From the NCBI GenBank assembly GCA_002686085.1, contig NZAC01000049.1, positions 1 to 64,000 on the forward strand: DNA of 64,000 nucleotides, given 5' to 3'. Position 1 is the stretch's first letter. Each line of letters begins with the position of its first letter. The DNA comes from Roseibacillus sp. GTDB taxonomy: Bacteria; Verrucomicrobiota; Verrucomicrobiia; Verrucomicrobiales; Akkermansiaceae. Shown here in pieces: positions 51,577 through 60,761 of this stretch. The position numbers were made by a program, and so were the translations under genes. Under the pieces are notes generated by a model. The model searched no databases, was not told the DNA's origin, and worked only from the letters and a program-made list of their open reading frames with translations.

Positions 51577-52623
51577 ATGCTTTTAACCTCCTCTTTCAGA
51601 ATAACATTGGTCGCTGCCTGTTTGGCAGGAAACTCCTTCGGGCAACTGTGGACCGATGCGGCGGATAAAACACTTCCCCTGGACTTCCAGATTCAGGGAG
51701 AATATGCAGGTAAGAAAATGGGAGCTCAGGTCATCGCTCTAGGCAAAGGAAGGTTTCATGCGGTGATGTATCCCGGGGGATTGCCAGGTGCTGGTTGGGA
51801 TGGGCAGAACAAGTCTCTTTTGGATGGGAAGCTGGAAGGGGATAAGGCGTTATTTACCGCTGCAGCAGGCTCAAGAAGTTACATGGCTCGTGAGGCAGAT
51901 AAGTTCAGTGCTACCCGCAACTTTCCTCCGAAGGGTCATAAACCATACAGTGGATCGATTTCGAAGGGCGTGTTTTCTGGGTCTTCCTCAACGGGAGCTC
52001 AATTCTCTCTTAAGCGGATAGTCCGGAAGTCTCCCTCCCTCGGAGCAAAGCCTCCTCGTGATGCCGTCGTTCTCTTTGACGGGACCAAAGAGAGTATGAA
52101 GAACTGGCAGGGAGGTCGCTTTGATGAAAAGACGGGCTTACTCAACACCGATGGGAATGACATCCGGACCAAGCAAAAGTTTCTCAATTATATCATGCAT
52201 GTGGAATTCATGCTTCCATTCAAGCCCGATGCTCGGAGTCAGGGGCGTGGAAACAGTGGGTTCTATCAGGTGGATATGTATGAGATGCAAATCCTCGACT
52301 CCTTCGGCCTCATGGGTTTGAACAACGAGTGCGGGGGAATTTATCAGAAGGCTGATTCAAAGGTGAATATGTGCCTTCCTCCTCTTCAATGGCAGGTCTA
52401 CGATGTCGATTTTAATTCGGCGGTTATGAAGGATGCGAAGAAAGTAAGTAATGCCGTTCTTACTGCCCGGCTCAATGGAGTAACGATTCATGAAAAGCTT
52501 CAGATTAACGGTAAAACGGGTGGTGCTCGTGGAGAGCCTGAGGGCACTCCTGGCGTGATCAAGCTACAGGGCCACGGGAACCCCCTGCAGTTTCGCAACG
52601 TGTGGCTTCTTCCAAAAAAATAG
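51577..52623 (+). CDS. two-module DUF1080 protein
   Basis: A 348-residue exported protein. The signal peptide (ITLVAACLAGNSFG) is followed by a ~120-residue module containing QIQGEYAGKKMGAQVIALGKG, VMYPGGLPGAGWDG and SLLDGKLEG, and then a DUF1080 domain (~160-348) with VVLFDGTKESMKNWQGG, HVEFMLPF, SQGRGNSGFYQVDMYEMQILDSFG and NVWLLPKK. The same two-module layout occurs in the protein at 61682 and the two are clear paralogues. DUF1080 domains of this long form carry a conserved NECGGIY...NMCLPPLQWQ segment. The expected role is hydrolysis or elimination of 3-keto-glycosides in the envelope (inference from family). Divergent from the DUF1549/1553 gene; a sulfatase gene follows on the same strand. 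Confidence 0.85.
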   Translation: MLLTSSFRITLVAACLAGNSFGQLWTDAADKTLPLDFQIQGEYAGKKMGAQVIALGKGRFHAVMYPGGLPGAGWDGQNKSLLDGKLEGDKALFTAAAGSRSYMAREADKFSATRNFPPKGHKPYSGSISKGVFSGSSSTGAQFSLKRIVRKSPSLGAKPPRDAVVLFDGTKESMKNWQGGRFDEKTGLLNTDGNDIRTKQKFLNYIMHVEFMLPFKPDARSQGRGNSGFYQVDMYEMQILDSFGLMGLNNECGGIYQKADSKVNMCLPPLQWQVYDVDFNSAVMKDAKKVSNAVLTARLNGVTIHEKLQINGKTGGARGEPEGTPGVIKLQGHGNPLQFRNVWLLPKK

Positions 52624-52718
52624 GGAAGAATTCGTTTTCGATAAGTGCGCGATCATCTCGACAGTGTCTCGAGGCGTATTAATTTTGACCCGTTGCTACG
52701 TATCTGTCACCTGAGACA

Positions 52719-54110
52719 ATGGCTCGCAAAGAACAGAGGTCGCCGAGGACTACAGGAATGCTGATATCAGCATTGCTCGCTCTGCTAGCTCTGGAATGCG
52801 CTGCTGCGGCTAAGCCGAATATTCTGTTTATCCTTATCGACGATATGGGGTGGATGGACTTGGGCTGTCAGGGAAACCCTCACCTGAAAACCCCGAATAT
52901 CGACAGGTTTGCGACGGAGGGAATCCGGTTTACGGATGCTTATGCGCCGGCGCCCGTATGCTCCCCGACAAGGGCGGCGCTCATGACCGGGCATTCCCCG
53001 GCGCGCCTGCACCTCACCAATCATCTACCTCATCAGGATCGGTTTACCCCGCCGGAGTCGAAGCTTTTACCGGCGGAAATGAGAGACCATCTCCCGCTTG
53101 AGTATACCACGATCGCAGAGCGTCTCCGGGATGAAGCAGGATACGCCACCGCCTTCATTGGGAAATGGCATCTCTACAAGGGCCGGGAGGAAAAGTTCGC
53201 GGCTCAGTTTCAGGGTTTTGATATTAACATCGGGGGTTGCTCCTACGGGGGGCCGCCCACCTTTTTCGATCCCTACCGGATTCCGTTTCTCACAGATCGC
53301 AAGGAGGGGGAATATCTTCCAGATCGGCTGGCAGACGAAACGATCAGCTTCATGCGGAAGCAGGTGCAGGCAAAGAAACCATTCTATGTCGCCCTATGGA
53401 ATTATACCGTACACTGGCCGATGGAGGCTCCTGCGGAGTTTGTCACAAAGTGGGCTGACAAGCCAAAGGTGGGCTACAATCACAAGATTTACCCGGCAAT
53501 GTTGGAAACGATGGACCTTGCCATTGCGCGTGTTCTCGGAGAGCTCGAGCGGTTGAAAATCGAGGAGGAAACGTTCGTGGTCTTCACCTCGGACAATGGG
53601 CCGTTCGGGGGGGTGGGTGATGCGCGTCCGCTCCGGGGAGATAAAGGGCATCTTTACGAGGGAGGGATCCGGGTGCCACTGATTGTGCGGTGGCCGGGAA
53701 AGGTGGCGGCGGGGAAGGTCCGTGAGGACCCCGTCATTCTTACGGATTTTTATCCGACCCTGCTCGAGGTGGCGGGCCTGAAGACGAGGAAGCACTACCC
53801 CGGGGATGGCGAAAGCCTCCTGCCCCTCCTGACAGACAAGGGGGATCTGGAGCGGGATGCTCTCTTCTGGCATTATCCTAATTTTGCCTTTCACCGGGAC
53901 AATCGGCTGGGAAGTGCCATTCGGATGGGAGACTACAAGCTCATTGAGTTTTTTGATCGCAACGAGGTGGAACTCTATAATCTCAGGGTAGATCTCGGGG
54001 AAAAAAAGAATCTCGCGGGGGTTGAAGCAGGGCGCGTGCAGGAGATGCGAAAGCGCCTGAGCCGCTGGAGGGAGGAGAGTAGTGCTCGCATGCCTCGGCC
54101 GAGGGAGTGA
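52719..54110 (+). CDS. secreted sulfatase, arylsulfatase A / GalNAc-6-sulfatase-like
   Basis: A 463-residue type I sulfatase with a signal peptide (MLISALLALLALECAAAA). Blocks: NILFILIDDMGWMDLGC (metal Asp pair), CSPTRAALMTG (formylglycine Cys in a C-x-P-T-R variant common in bacteria), TAFIGKWHL (Lys/His), VVFTSDNGPFGG (metal Asp/Asn) and RVPLIVRWPGKV. These place it near arylsulfatase A/N-acetylgalactosamine-6-sulfatase (S1_16-like). The substrate is probably a sulfated galactan or similar marine glycan. It follows the DUF1080 gene by 95 bp on the same strand, so co-expression is possible. No maturation enzyme is encoded in the window. Confidence 0.93.
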   Translation: MARKEQRSPRTTGMLISALLALLALECAAAAKPNILFILIDDMGWMDLGCQGNPHLKTPNIDRFATEGIRFTDAYAPAPVCSPTRAALMTGHSPARLHLTNHLPHQDRFTPPESKLLPAEMRDHLPLEYTTIAERLRDEAGYATAFIGKWHLYKGREEKFAAQFQGFDINIGGCSYGGPPTFFDPYRIPFLTDRKEGEYLPDRLADETISFMRKQVQAKKPFYVALWNYTVHWPMEAPAEFVTKWADKPKVGYNHKIYPAMLETMDLAIARVLGELERLKIEEETFVVFTSDNGPFGGVGDARPLRGDKGHLYEGGIRVPLIVRWPGKVAAGKVREDPVILTDFYPTLLEVAGLKTRKHYPGDGESLLPLLTDKGDLERDALFWHYPNFAFHRDNRLGSAIRMGDYKLIEFFDRNEVELYNLRVDLGEKKNLAGVEAGRVQEMRKRLSRWREESSARMPRPRE

Positions 54111-54179
54111 GCCAGCGTCTTCAAGTCCGAAGGGGCAGTGAATCCGATCGGGATGCTTTTACTTGGAGCTCTCGATGAG

Positions 54180-55841
54180 TCAGGCCCCGGGAGAGGGCGG
54201 GGGAACCTGAGGAGACGCTTTGGAAGGGTGTGTCTTTTTGCCATTCAGCATCGTTCCGATCAGGGTATAGCGCACAAGGTATCGATAGGTAAGAAGCAGG
54301 AAGGCAAAGGTGACCAGACAGAGCAGGGTCAGCTTGAGGGAGCTGGGAAGGTTCCAGCGTGAGATCAGGGCCTGGAGCATCATGATAAGAGGGAGGTGTG
54401 CGAGATACATCCAGTAGGAGGCATCCGAGACGAAACGTACTCCCTTGTTCTCGCGCGAGAAGAAGCTTCGAAACAGGCCGATGAAGGCGAGGATCATGAC
54501 CCATGCGAAGAGGGCTGCGCAGAGGCTGTAGACGACACGCTGCTCTCCCACGGGAACCTGCTGAAAAAGATGAATCCCATAGATCCCTAGTGGAACAGCA
54601 GCAACCAGCAGTAACGGCCACCACCGGCCGGCCTGACCTTCGAATTCGGGGCGGCCGAAGCATACTGCGCCGTAGCCAAAGAAGATGGCATAATAGAACA
54701 ACTTGGGTGGCCACGGGAGAATCCCCATCGCGGTATCAGGTCCAAAGGACTGAGTCATGAAGTACTGCGCGCAGGCCGTCAAGGGGACTAAAGCAAGGAG
54801 CGCGACCGGAGGCCGGAGGAGCCAACCCGGAAGTGAGGGAGTTCCGAGGGCCTTGAGGGTCAGGGTGGCTAAGGCGAATCCCGCAACCAGCATGAGAAGA
54901 TAGTAGAGAAACCAAAGGTGGGCAGTGAGGGGGAACATGGTGAGAAACATGTACAGGCCCTTGAGTTCATTTAGCGCGGCGGTGGATTCTTTGCCGGTGG
55001 CGCCACTTGCGATCAGGATTGGTTCAAGCTGTTCTCTTCCGGCCAGCACTTCCCTGCGGTCGACGGTGACATTGAGCATTCCGGAGATGATTTCGACTGT
55101 ATCCCAACTCTCCCGCAAGCTGTCGAGGGGGGTCTTTCCCTCCCAGGAACGGACATTCACTTGTGCGCCCTCGTCGAGGAGGAGTTTGGCAATTGCGGTT
55201 CGACCAAGAAAGGCAGCGCCATGCAGCGCAGTATGGCCCCCCTCGTCGGTTTGATCCGGGGTGGCGCCAAATTCAAGGAGGGTCTTGGCGCACTCACTCT
55301 GGTTATGCCAGACGGCGACCATCAGGGCGCTCTGGTCTGCCCGATCGGTCTGATTAGGGTCTGCACCCTGCTCCAGCTCGTGAGTTAGTTGTGCAATATT
55401 TCCCTCGTGCAGAGCGGTCCAAAAGGTGGTCTCTCCGGCAGTCCTCTGAGGCCCGACTTGAAAGCTTTTGCCCAGCTCGTCGGCGACCCATACCAGAGGA
55501 ATGATAATGATTCCACCGACAACGAGCGGCAGGAGAATGCGCTGGACGCGGTGGAGAAGCAGGGAGCCAAGACCTTTCCGCCTCCACAGCATGGTGGTGA
55601 AGTATCCGCTGATGAGGAAAAATAGGGGCATGCGGAACCCGTGGATGGCCTGGTTGGCCCATTCGTAGGCCTCATGCTGGTAGAGGTCCTGGGCGGGCCA
55701 GTAAGGATTGGCGAAAAACGAGAGAAGACCGTGCATGACGATCCCGAGCAGCATGGCGGTGGCCCGCAGGGCATCGAGGTGGTGGTGGCGGGGGGATCCG
55801 ATCACGGCGGCATCTTTTGCCGGTGTTACGAGGGAGGACAA
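54180..55841 (-). CDS. acyltransferase-3 family membrane protein with inserted ankyrin repeats
   Basis: The N-terminus carries the acyltransferase-3 signature: HHLDALRATAMLLGIVMHG (His and Arg of TM1), GFRMPLFFLISGYF, and VQRILLPLVVG (TM3). Residues ~137-245 are then three ankyrin repeats (ALHEGNIAQLTHELEQGADPN, SALMVAVWHNQSECAKTLLEFGATPD, TALHGAAFLGRTAIAKLLLDEGAQVN). The membrane part resumes at PLTAHLWFLYYLLML and continues with about seven helices to the C-terminus, including DASYWMYLAHLPLIMML. Acyltransferase-3 proteins move acyl groups onto sugars or glucans at the membrane; the long loop form resembles OpgC/DUF418-like members. By usual topology the ankyrin insert would face the periplasm, which is unusual. 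Convergent with the sulfatase gene, divergent from the esterase gene. Confidence 0.85.
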   Translation of the reverse strand: MSSLVTPAKDAAVIGSPRHHHLDALRATAMLLGIVMHGLLSFFANPYWPAQDLYQHEAYEWANQAIHGFRMPLFFLISGYFTTMLWRRKGLGSLLLHRVQRILLPLVVGGIIIIPLVWVADELGKSFQVGPQRTAGETTFWTALHEGNIAQLTHELEQGADPNQTDRADQSALMVAVWHNQSECAKTLLEFGATPDQTDEGGHTALHGAAFLGRTAIAKLLLDEGAQVNVRSWEGKTPLDSLRESWDTVEIISGMLNVTVDRREVLAGREQLEPILIASGATGKESTAALNELKGLYMFLTMFPLTAHLWFLYYLLMLVAGFALATLTLKALGTPSLPGWLLRPPVALLALVPLTACAQYFMTQSFGPDTAMGILPWPPKLFYYAIFFGYGAVCFGRPEFEGQAGRWWPLLLVAAVPLGIYGIHLFQQVPVGEQRVVYSLCAALFAWVMILAFIGLFRSFFSRENKGVRFVSDASYWMYLAHLPLIMMLQALISRWNLPSSLKLTLLCLVTFAFLLLTYRYLVRYTLIGTMLNGKKTHPSKASPQVPPPSPGA

Positions 55842-55898
55842 GAAGGGAGTAGAGAATCTTCCCTTGATCTCACGTTGCGGGTGCCCGGAAGGTAAGGT

Positions 55899-55903
55899 AG
55901 GAG
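55899..55903 (+). promoter_or_regulatory. Shine-Dalgarno site deciding the esterase start
   Basis: AGGAG abuts the first ATG (55904) with no spacing but lies 6 nt before a second in-frame ATG (55910), so the second is the likely start. Confidence 0.7.
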
Positions 55904-55909
55904 ATGCGA

Positions 55910-56731
55910 ATGCTACGGTTTTTACTGATTCTTGTGATGGGTTTGTCAGCGAGTCTTCGGCTTGTAAGCGCGGAGGTTGCGGAGGATGGATACATTCGTG
56001 AGAACAATATTGCCTATCGCGACAAGAATTCTCCCGGGTGGGATGAGTATATGAAGGAACGCTGTGTGCTGGATCTGTATCGGCCGGCGGGGAAACAAGG
56101 ATATTCCACGGTAGTATGGTTTCACGGTGGAGGGTTGCGTGGGGGAAACAAGGCGGTACCGTGGCAGTTGCAGAAAAAGGGTATTGCGGTGGTGGCGGTG
56201 AATTACCGGCTGTTTCCGCAGGTAGAGTGCCCAGCCTATATCGAGGATGCGGCTGCTGCAGTCGCGTGGACCTTCAAGAATATTCAGCGTTATGGAGGAG
56301 ACCCCGGAGCCATTCATGTTTCCGGCCACTCAGCAGGGGGCTACCTCACCAGCATGGTAGGACTGGATAAGAGCTACCTGGCGGATCACGGAATTGATGC
56401 AGACCGAATCGCTTCTCTCGTTCCCTTCAGTGGGCACACTATTACCCACTTCACTCCCCGGGAGGAGAGGGGTATCAGTGACAGGCGGGCGATTGTCGAC
56501 AAGTTCGCGCCTTTGTTTCATGTCCGGGAGGATTCACCGCCGCTAGTGCTGATCACCGGAGACCGGGAGCTTGAGCTACTAGGGCGTTACGAGGAAAATG
56601 CGTATTTCTGGCGAATGATGCAGGTGGCGGGACACAAGCGAACCCAACTCCATGAGCTGGGAGGATTTGATCATGGAGGGATGGCTGCGCCAGCGTTCGG
56701 AATTCTTTTGAAAGTCCTACGAAGGAAGTAA
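55910..56731 (+). CDS. exported alpha/beta hydrolase, BD-FAE / HSL-like esterase
   Basis: The start at 55910 is chosen by AGGAG spacing and gives a 273-residue protein with signal peptide MLRFLLILVMGLSASLRLVSA. It has the HGGG oxyanion motif of the hormone-sensitive-lipase/BD-FAE group (VVWFHGGGLRGGN), VAVNYRLFPQ, CPAYIEDAAAAVAWTFKN, the nucleophile elbow HVSGHSAGGYLTS, the acid in LITGDRELE and the base in LGGFDHGGM. Relatives deacylate plant or algal polysaccharides or small esters. It is directly followed, 104 bp on, by the heme-type giant dehydrogenase gene on the same strand, which suggests shared use in glycan processing (inference). Convergence with nothing else; divergent from the acyltransferase gene, 68 bp apart. 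Confidence 0.85.
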   Translation: MLRFLLILVMGLSASLRLVSAEVAEDGYIRENNIAYRDKNSPGWDEYMKERCVLDLYRPAGKQGYSTVVWFHGGGLRGGNKAVPWQLQKKGIAVVAVNYRLFPQVECPAYIEDAAAAVAWTFKNIQRYGGDPGAIHVSGHSAGGYLTSMVGLDKSYLADHGIDADRIASLVPFSGHTITHFTPREERGISDRRAIVDKFAPLFHVREDSPPLVLITGDRELELLGRYEENAYFWRMMQVAGHKRTQLHELGGFDHGGMAAPAFGILLKVLRRK

Positions 56732-56835
56732 ACGGAGGGGCGCAGGGTGCAGGATAATGCAGTTTTTTGAGGTGGTAGATCCAATCCACAGGCAATTCCT
56801 TGTGGGTAAGGATCGAGGTGCTTAGCATTTCAACT

Positions 56836-59800
56836 GTGAAAGTTGTGAGTCACGTAGGCGCCATCATGGCCTGGATGTCTGTTTTGCTTCCAGCGGGAGC
56901 GGCTGAGGTGCTCGAACTCAGGAAGGGCGATGTTGTTGCCTTCGTGGGTGGAACGGACCTTATTGATATCCAGAAGGAGGGCCGACTGGAGTCTGCCCTT
57001 ACGATGAAGTGGAAAGAGAATGCCCCGCTCTTCCGTGATTTTGCGTGGGACGGGGACACCGTCTACCATCAGAGCGCGGAGCGGGAGAGGTGGAGGGAGG
57101 AAGCCTTCGGTAACTGGGATGACCAGCTGAAGCGTGCCGGGGCGACGGTAGTGATTGCTCAGTTCGGGAAGATGGAGTCCTTTGATGGGGAGAAACGTGT
57201 CGATGACTTTGTCGAGGCCTATGGCAACTTTCTGGACCGCGTGGGGAAAGGAAGAAGACTTGTTCTGCTCGAACCTGCTCCCATGCAGTGGAAGGGTGCT
57301 GCCGAACGTGCCGCGTTGCCAGCCTATGTTGCTGCCATCGTGAAGCTCGCGAAGGAGCGAAAGATTCCTTTCGTCTCTGGAAGTGGAAAGGATATGGTGG
57401 CGTCGTTCATTGAGCAGCTTTGTGGGAATCCTGAGCCCGGTGGCAAGGCCTATGAGTTAATGTGCGCTACAGTTGCGGAAAAGCATCGGCTCTGGTGTGA
57501 ATACTGGCGCCCTGCCAACTGGAAGTGCATCTTTGGTGATGACAGCCGGAGAATTTTCGCCAAGGCCGCTTATGGTCTGCCATCGATTCAGGAGGAGTGG
57601 GCCAGCTATCCCGCATTGATTGCAGAGGTCGAGAAAGCCATCTTTTCCGGCAAGCCATGGACTGCGCCGGCAGCGCCAGAGTTAACGGGTTCCGGGGAGG
57701 CTGAGATAAAAAAAGAATTGGATAGTTTTGAAGTTCTCGAGGGTTTTGAAGTCAACCTCTTTGCCGACGAGTCCCTGGGCGTAAGAAATCCCCTTTCGGT
57801 GCGGTGGGACGCTAGTGGCCGAATGTATGTGGCTTGCTCGGATGTCTATCCTCAGATTGAAGCTGGGGTGAAAGGGTATGATCGTGTGATCGCTCTGCGT
57901 GACACTGATCACGATGGAAAGGCAGATGAGTCGGTGGTATTTGCAGAGGATTTGTTGATTCCCACGGGAATGGAGGTCGGGCCGGACCGGCTGTATATTG
58001 GTCAGGGGCCCGATTTGCTTACCCTGAGAGATACAGATGGAGATGGTATTTCGGACGAAAGGGTAACGCTTCTGACTGGGTTTGGAAATGGGGACTCTCA
58101 TCAGACCAGCAATTCCTTTGTCTGGAGTCCTGGGGGAGAACTCTGGTGGTGTCAGGGAGATGGGATCGAGTCCCGGGTAGAGACCCCTTTTGGAGTGTCC
58201 TCCCTGTTTCAGGCTGGAGCTTACCGGATGCGGCCGCGGGAGTTGCGGCTTGATCCACTGCTGGATGATTTCATGGGGCCAGGGAATCCATGGGGAATCG
58301 CTTTCGACGACTTTGGACAATCCTTCATTATAGATGGAGCAGGCGGGGTATCGTTCCTTACGCCAGCATCGATCCCTGCGAAGCGCCGCCTGCGACTTCC
58401 GAGAATTGGTAATCCCGGAGGCTACTGCGGCATCGATTGTCTCGGGGCTGGGAACCTGCCCAGCGAGATGCAGGGGCAGTTTGTTATCGGGGACTATAAG
58501 AAGAATCAGGTTAGTCGTTTTGAGACCAAGGAGGATGGAGCCGGTTTCAAACTGGAGTGGAAGAGTCCGTTGTTACGATCGAAGCATCGAAACTTCCGGC
58601 CTATCGATGTCAAAGTGGGTCCTGATGGAGCGATTTATATTGTGGACTGGTATAATCCGATCACCTGTCATCAGGACGATTTTTATCGTCATCCCGAGCG
58701 GGATAAGACTCATGGGCGAATCTGGCGAGTAACACCCATCAAAGGGCCAGTGAAGCCACCGGTTCTTCTGGATGCCAGTCTCACTCATTTGCTTGAGGCT
58801 CTGAAGGCTCCAGAGCGTTGGACACGACTGAAAGCGAAGCAGGTGCTTGCAACCCGTAAACCGGAGGAAGTTCAGGAAGCGGTGCGGGAATGGAGTCGTT
58901 CGCCGGACCTCGCGGGTCGGGATTTGCTTGAGGCGGTGAGTGTGCTGGAGTGGGTTGGGCGACCGGATGAGGCCGTCCTTGGCCTTCTTCTGGCCTCCCC
59001 GGACCACCGTGCGCGGGCTTACGGAGTCAGGATCCTTGGCAGGTGGAGCCAGAAGCTTGGAAATCTTCATGAGCTTCTCGTGAAGACGGCGAGGGACTCT
59101 CATCCTTTGGTGCGAATGGAGGCCGTGCTTGCCGCAGGACAATCCTCCAGTGCCGAGTCGGTTCTTGTTTCTGCAGCCGCAGCAGAGTCAAAACGCGATC
59201 GGTGGATCGAGTATGCCTTTTCGCAGGCGGTTCACCACAGCAAACGGTTCTGGTTGCCAGCTCTGCGAGCTGGGCAACTCAATTTTGCCGGCGTCCGTGG
59301 AGGCTTAGCAGCGGTTCTTGGGGCCTCTGACTCACGAGGTGTTCTAGAGGAAATCCGCAAGATTCTTAACGGGGACAGGATTGAGAAAGAGGCTTGGGAT
59401 GGTCTTGCGCTGACTTTGGCTGCTCTTGGAGAGGAGGATGACCTGCGGGTAATCTTGAACTCAGATCAGATCAGCCTGGCCCTTCTGCAGGCGATGAGGG
59501 AGCGGGACCGCCCGGAATTTGATGTCATGCCTCCTCTTGGGCGAGCCCTGTATCATGCCGATCCTGAGAGGCGGATTGCGGCCGTGGAGCTCGCGGCCCA
59601 CTGGAAAGTGAAGGAATTGTATAAACCAGTTCGGAAATTCGCTGAAGGTATAGGTGTTGATTCTGGCTTACGGGACGTCGCATTGAGGTCTTTAGGTGCT
59701 TTGGGTGAAAAAAATACGGTAGAGTTTCTCAAATCTCAGGTGGGCTCCGCCGGCGAAGTGCATCCTTCCGCGTTGTTCTCGATTTTGCAGCTTGCTCCGC

Positions 59801-60522
59801 AGGAGGGGACGCGGATCGCGGTAAGGGCCCTTGGCGAACTAGAAGACAGCGAAACGATCACGACTATTTTCAAGGACTTTACCAGTCGAGAGGGCGCGCC
59901 TGCGTTACTCGCGAGGGAGTTAGAGTCAGCTGATATCAAGGTCCAACAGGCAAAGAGGCTCCGTGAAGTCTGGGTCTCCACTGGGCTGGTTGCGAGAGAT
60001 TTAGAGTCTGTTCTTGATGATCTGACGGGAGCGGGATCAGAACAGAAATATGATGAGAGTATTATCAAGCGAATGGTTGCCGTGGCGAAAAAAGGAAGCG
60101 TTGAGCAGGGAAGAAAGATCTTTCATTCCTCGCAGGCAAGTTGCTCTGCTTGCCACAAGGCTGACCGAGGAGGAGAATCGTTGATCGGGCCGAATCTCAG
60201 TGCCGTGGGAAGTGGCCTCTTGCCGGATCGTATTGTCACTGAGGTTCTCTGGCCGCGCCGACAGGTCAAGGAGGGCTATGCCCTGAGCCGGATCATTACC
60301 CGGGATGGAAACGTTCAGCAGGGGTATATCCAGGCAAACCGTGATGAAAATCTGTTGTTACTCCGTGATTTTGCGACCAGTGCATTGTTTGAGATTCCGC
60401 GGGAAAGTATCCTGAGAGAGGAGCAGGTTGGGAGTCTTATGCCCCCCACAGCCGCAGGCTTGAAGGAAGAAGAGCTGGCGGATCTTTTCGCCTATCTCTT
60501 CTCGTTGGATGGAGAGGAGTAG
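56836..60522 (+). CDS. PVC-type dehydrogenase propeller with degenerate SGNH domain, HEAT repeats and C-terminal heme c
   Basis: Several starts are possible (TTG 56800, GTG 56818, GTG 56836, ATG 56866); GTG 56836 gives the best signal peptide (MKVVSHVGAIMAWMSVLLPAGAA) and 1228 residues. The N-terminal ~280 residues align in layout with the SGNH domain of the 10282 gene, but the Ser block is FVGGTDLID, the Asn block is QFGKMESF, and no DxxH is visible, so it is probably inactive. A TIGR02604-style propeller follows (~296-628; GFEVNLFADESLGVRNP, DTDHDGKADE, DTDGDGISDE, PIDVKVGPDGAIYIVDWYNP). HEAT repeats (~640-1065) and a PVC-type heme-binding domain (~1087-1228; GRKIFHSSQASCSACHKADRGG, SLMPPTAAGLKEEELADLFAYL) complete it. 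It probably oxidises sugars and passes electrons to heme c. Confidence 0.88.
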   Translation: MKVVSHVGAIMAWMSVLLPAGAAEVLELRKGDVVAFVGGTDLIDIQKEGRLESALTMKWKENAPLFRDFAWDGDTVYHQSAERERWREEAFGNWDDQLKRAGATVVIAQFGKMESFDGEKRVDDFVEAYGNFLDRVGKGRRLVLLEPAPMQWKGAAERAALPAYVAAIVKLAKERKIPFVSGSGKDMVASFIEQLCGNPEPGGKAYELMCATVAEKHRLWCEYWRPANWKCIFGDDSRRIFAKAAYGLPSIQEEWASYPALIAEVEKAIFSGKPWTAPAAPELTGSGEAEIKKELDSFEVLEGFEVNLFADESLGVRNPLSVRWDASGRMYVACSDVYPQIEAGVKGYDRVIALRDTDHDGKADESVVFAEDLLIPTGMEVGPDRLYIGQGPDLLTLRDTDGDGISDERVTLLTGFGNGDSHQTSNSFVWSPGGELWWCQGDGIESRVETPFGVSSLFQAGAYRMRPRELRLDPLLDDFMGPGNPWGIAFDDFGQSFIIDGAGGVSFLTPASIPAKRRLRLPRIGNPGGYCGIDCLGAGNLPSEMQGQFVIGDYKKNQVSRFETKEDGAGFKLEWKSPLLRSKHRNFRPIDVKVGPDGAIYIVDWYNPITCHQDDFYRHPERDKTHGRIWRVTPIKGPVKPPVLLDASLTHLLEALKAPERWTRLKAKQVLATRKPEEVQEAVREWSRSPDLAGRDLLEAVSVLEWVGRPDEAVLGLLLASPDHRARAYGVRILGRWSQKLGNLHELLVKTARDSHPLVRMEAVLAAGQSSSAESVLVSAAAAESKRDRWIEYAFSQAVHHSKRFWLPALRAGQLNFAGVRGGLAAVLGASDSRGVLEEIRKILNGDRIEKEAWDGLALTLAALGEEDDLRVILNSDQISLALLQAMRERDRPEFDVMPPLGRALYHADPERRIAAVELAAHWKVKELYKPVRKFAEGIGVDSGLRDVALRSLGALGEKNTVEFLKSQVGSAGEVHPSALFSILQLAPQEGTRIAVRALGELEDSETITTIFKDFTSREGAPALLARELESADIKVQQAKRLREVWVSTGLVARDLESVLDDLTGAGSEQKYDESIIKRMVAVAKKGSVEQGRKIFHSSQASCSACHKADRGGESLIGPNLSAVGSGLLPDRIVTEVLWPRRQVKEGYALSRIITRDGNVQQGYIQANRDENLLLLRDFATSALFEIPRESILREEQVGSLMPPTAAGLKEEELADLFAYLFSLDGEE

Positions 60523-60761
60523 CTTACAGGGACAGTTCGGGGAGGGAGATGGAAGAAATAAATCGGGGTTTCCCAGATGAAAGCCTTTGGCGCGGCAAGG
60601 GCGCTTTTAGTCCTTAAATCACTAATAATGAGGGGATTGCGACTTCATTTTTGTCATAATGTGACTCCCAGGATACCGCCAGAGACGCACTTGGCGTAAT
60701 TTAAGAGAACAAATGATCCGTTCCGCCCGTCATATCTGATAGGAAATAGGACACAGAGAAC

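Noticed and set aside
60580-60609. Terminator after the heme-type dehydrogenase gene
   Set aside because: Only a 5-bp stem (AAAGC/GCTTT) with a large loop before TTTTAG; too weak to call.
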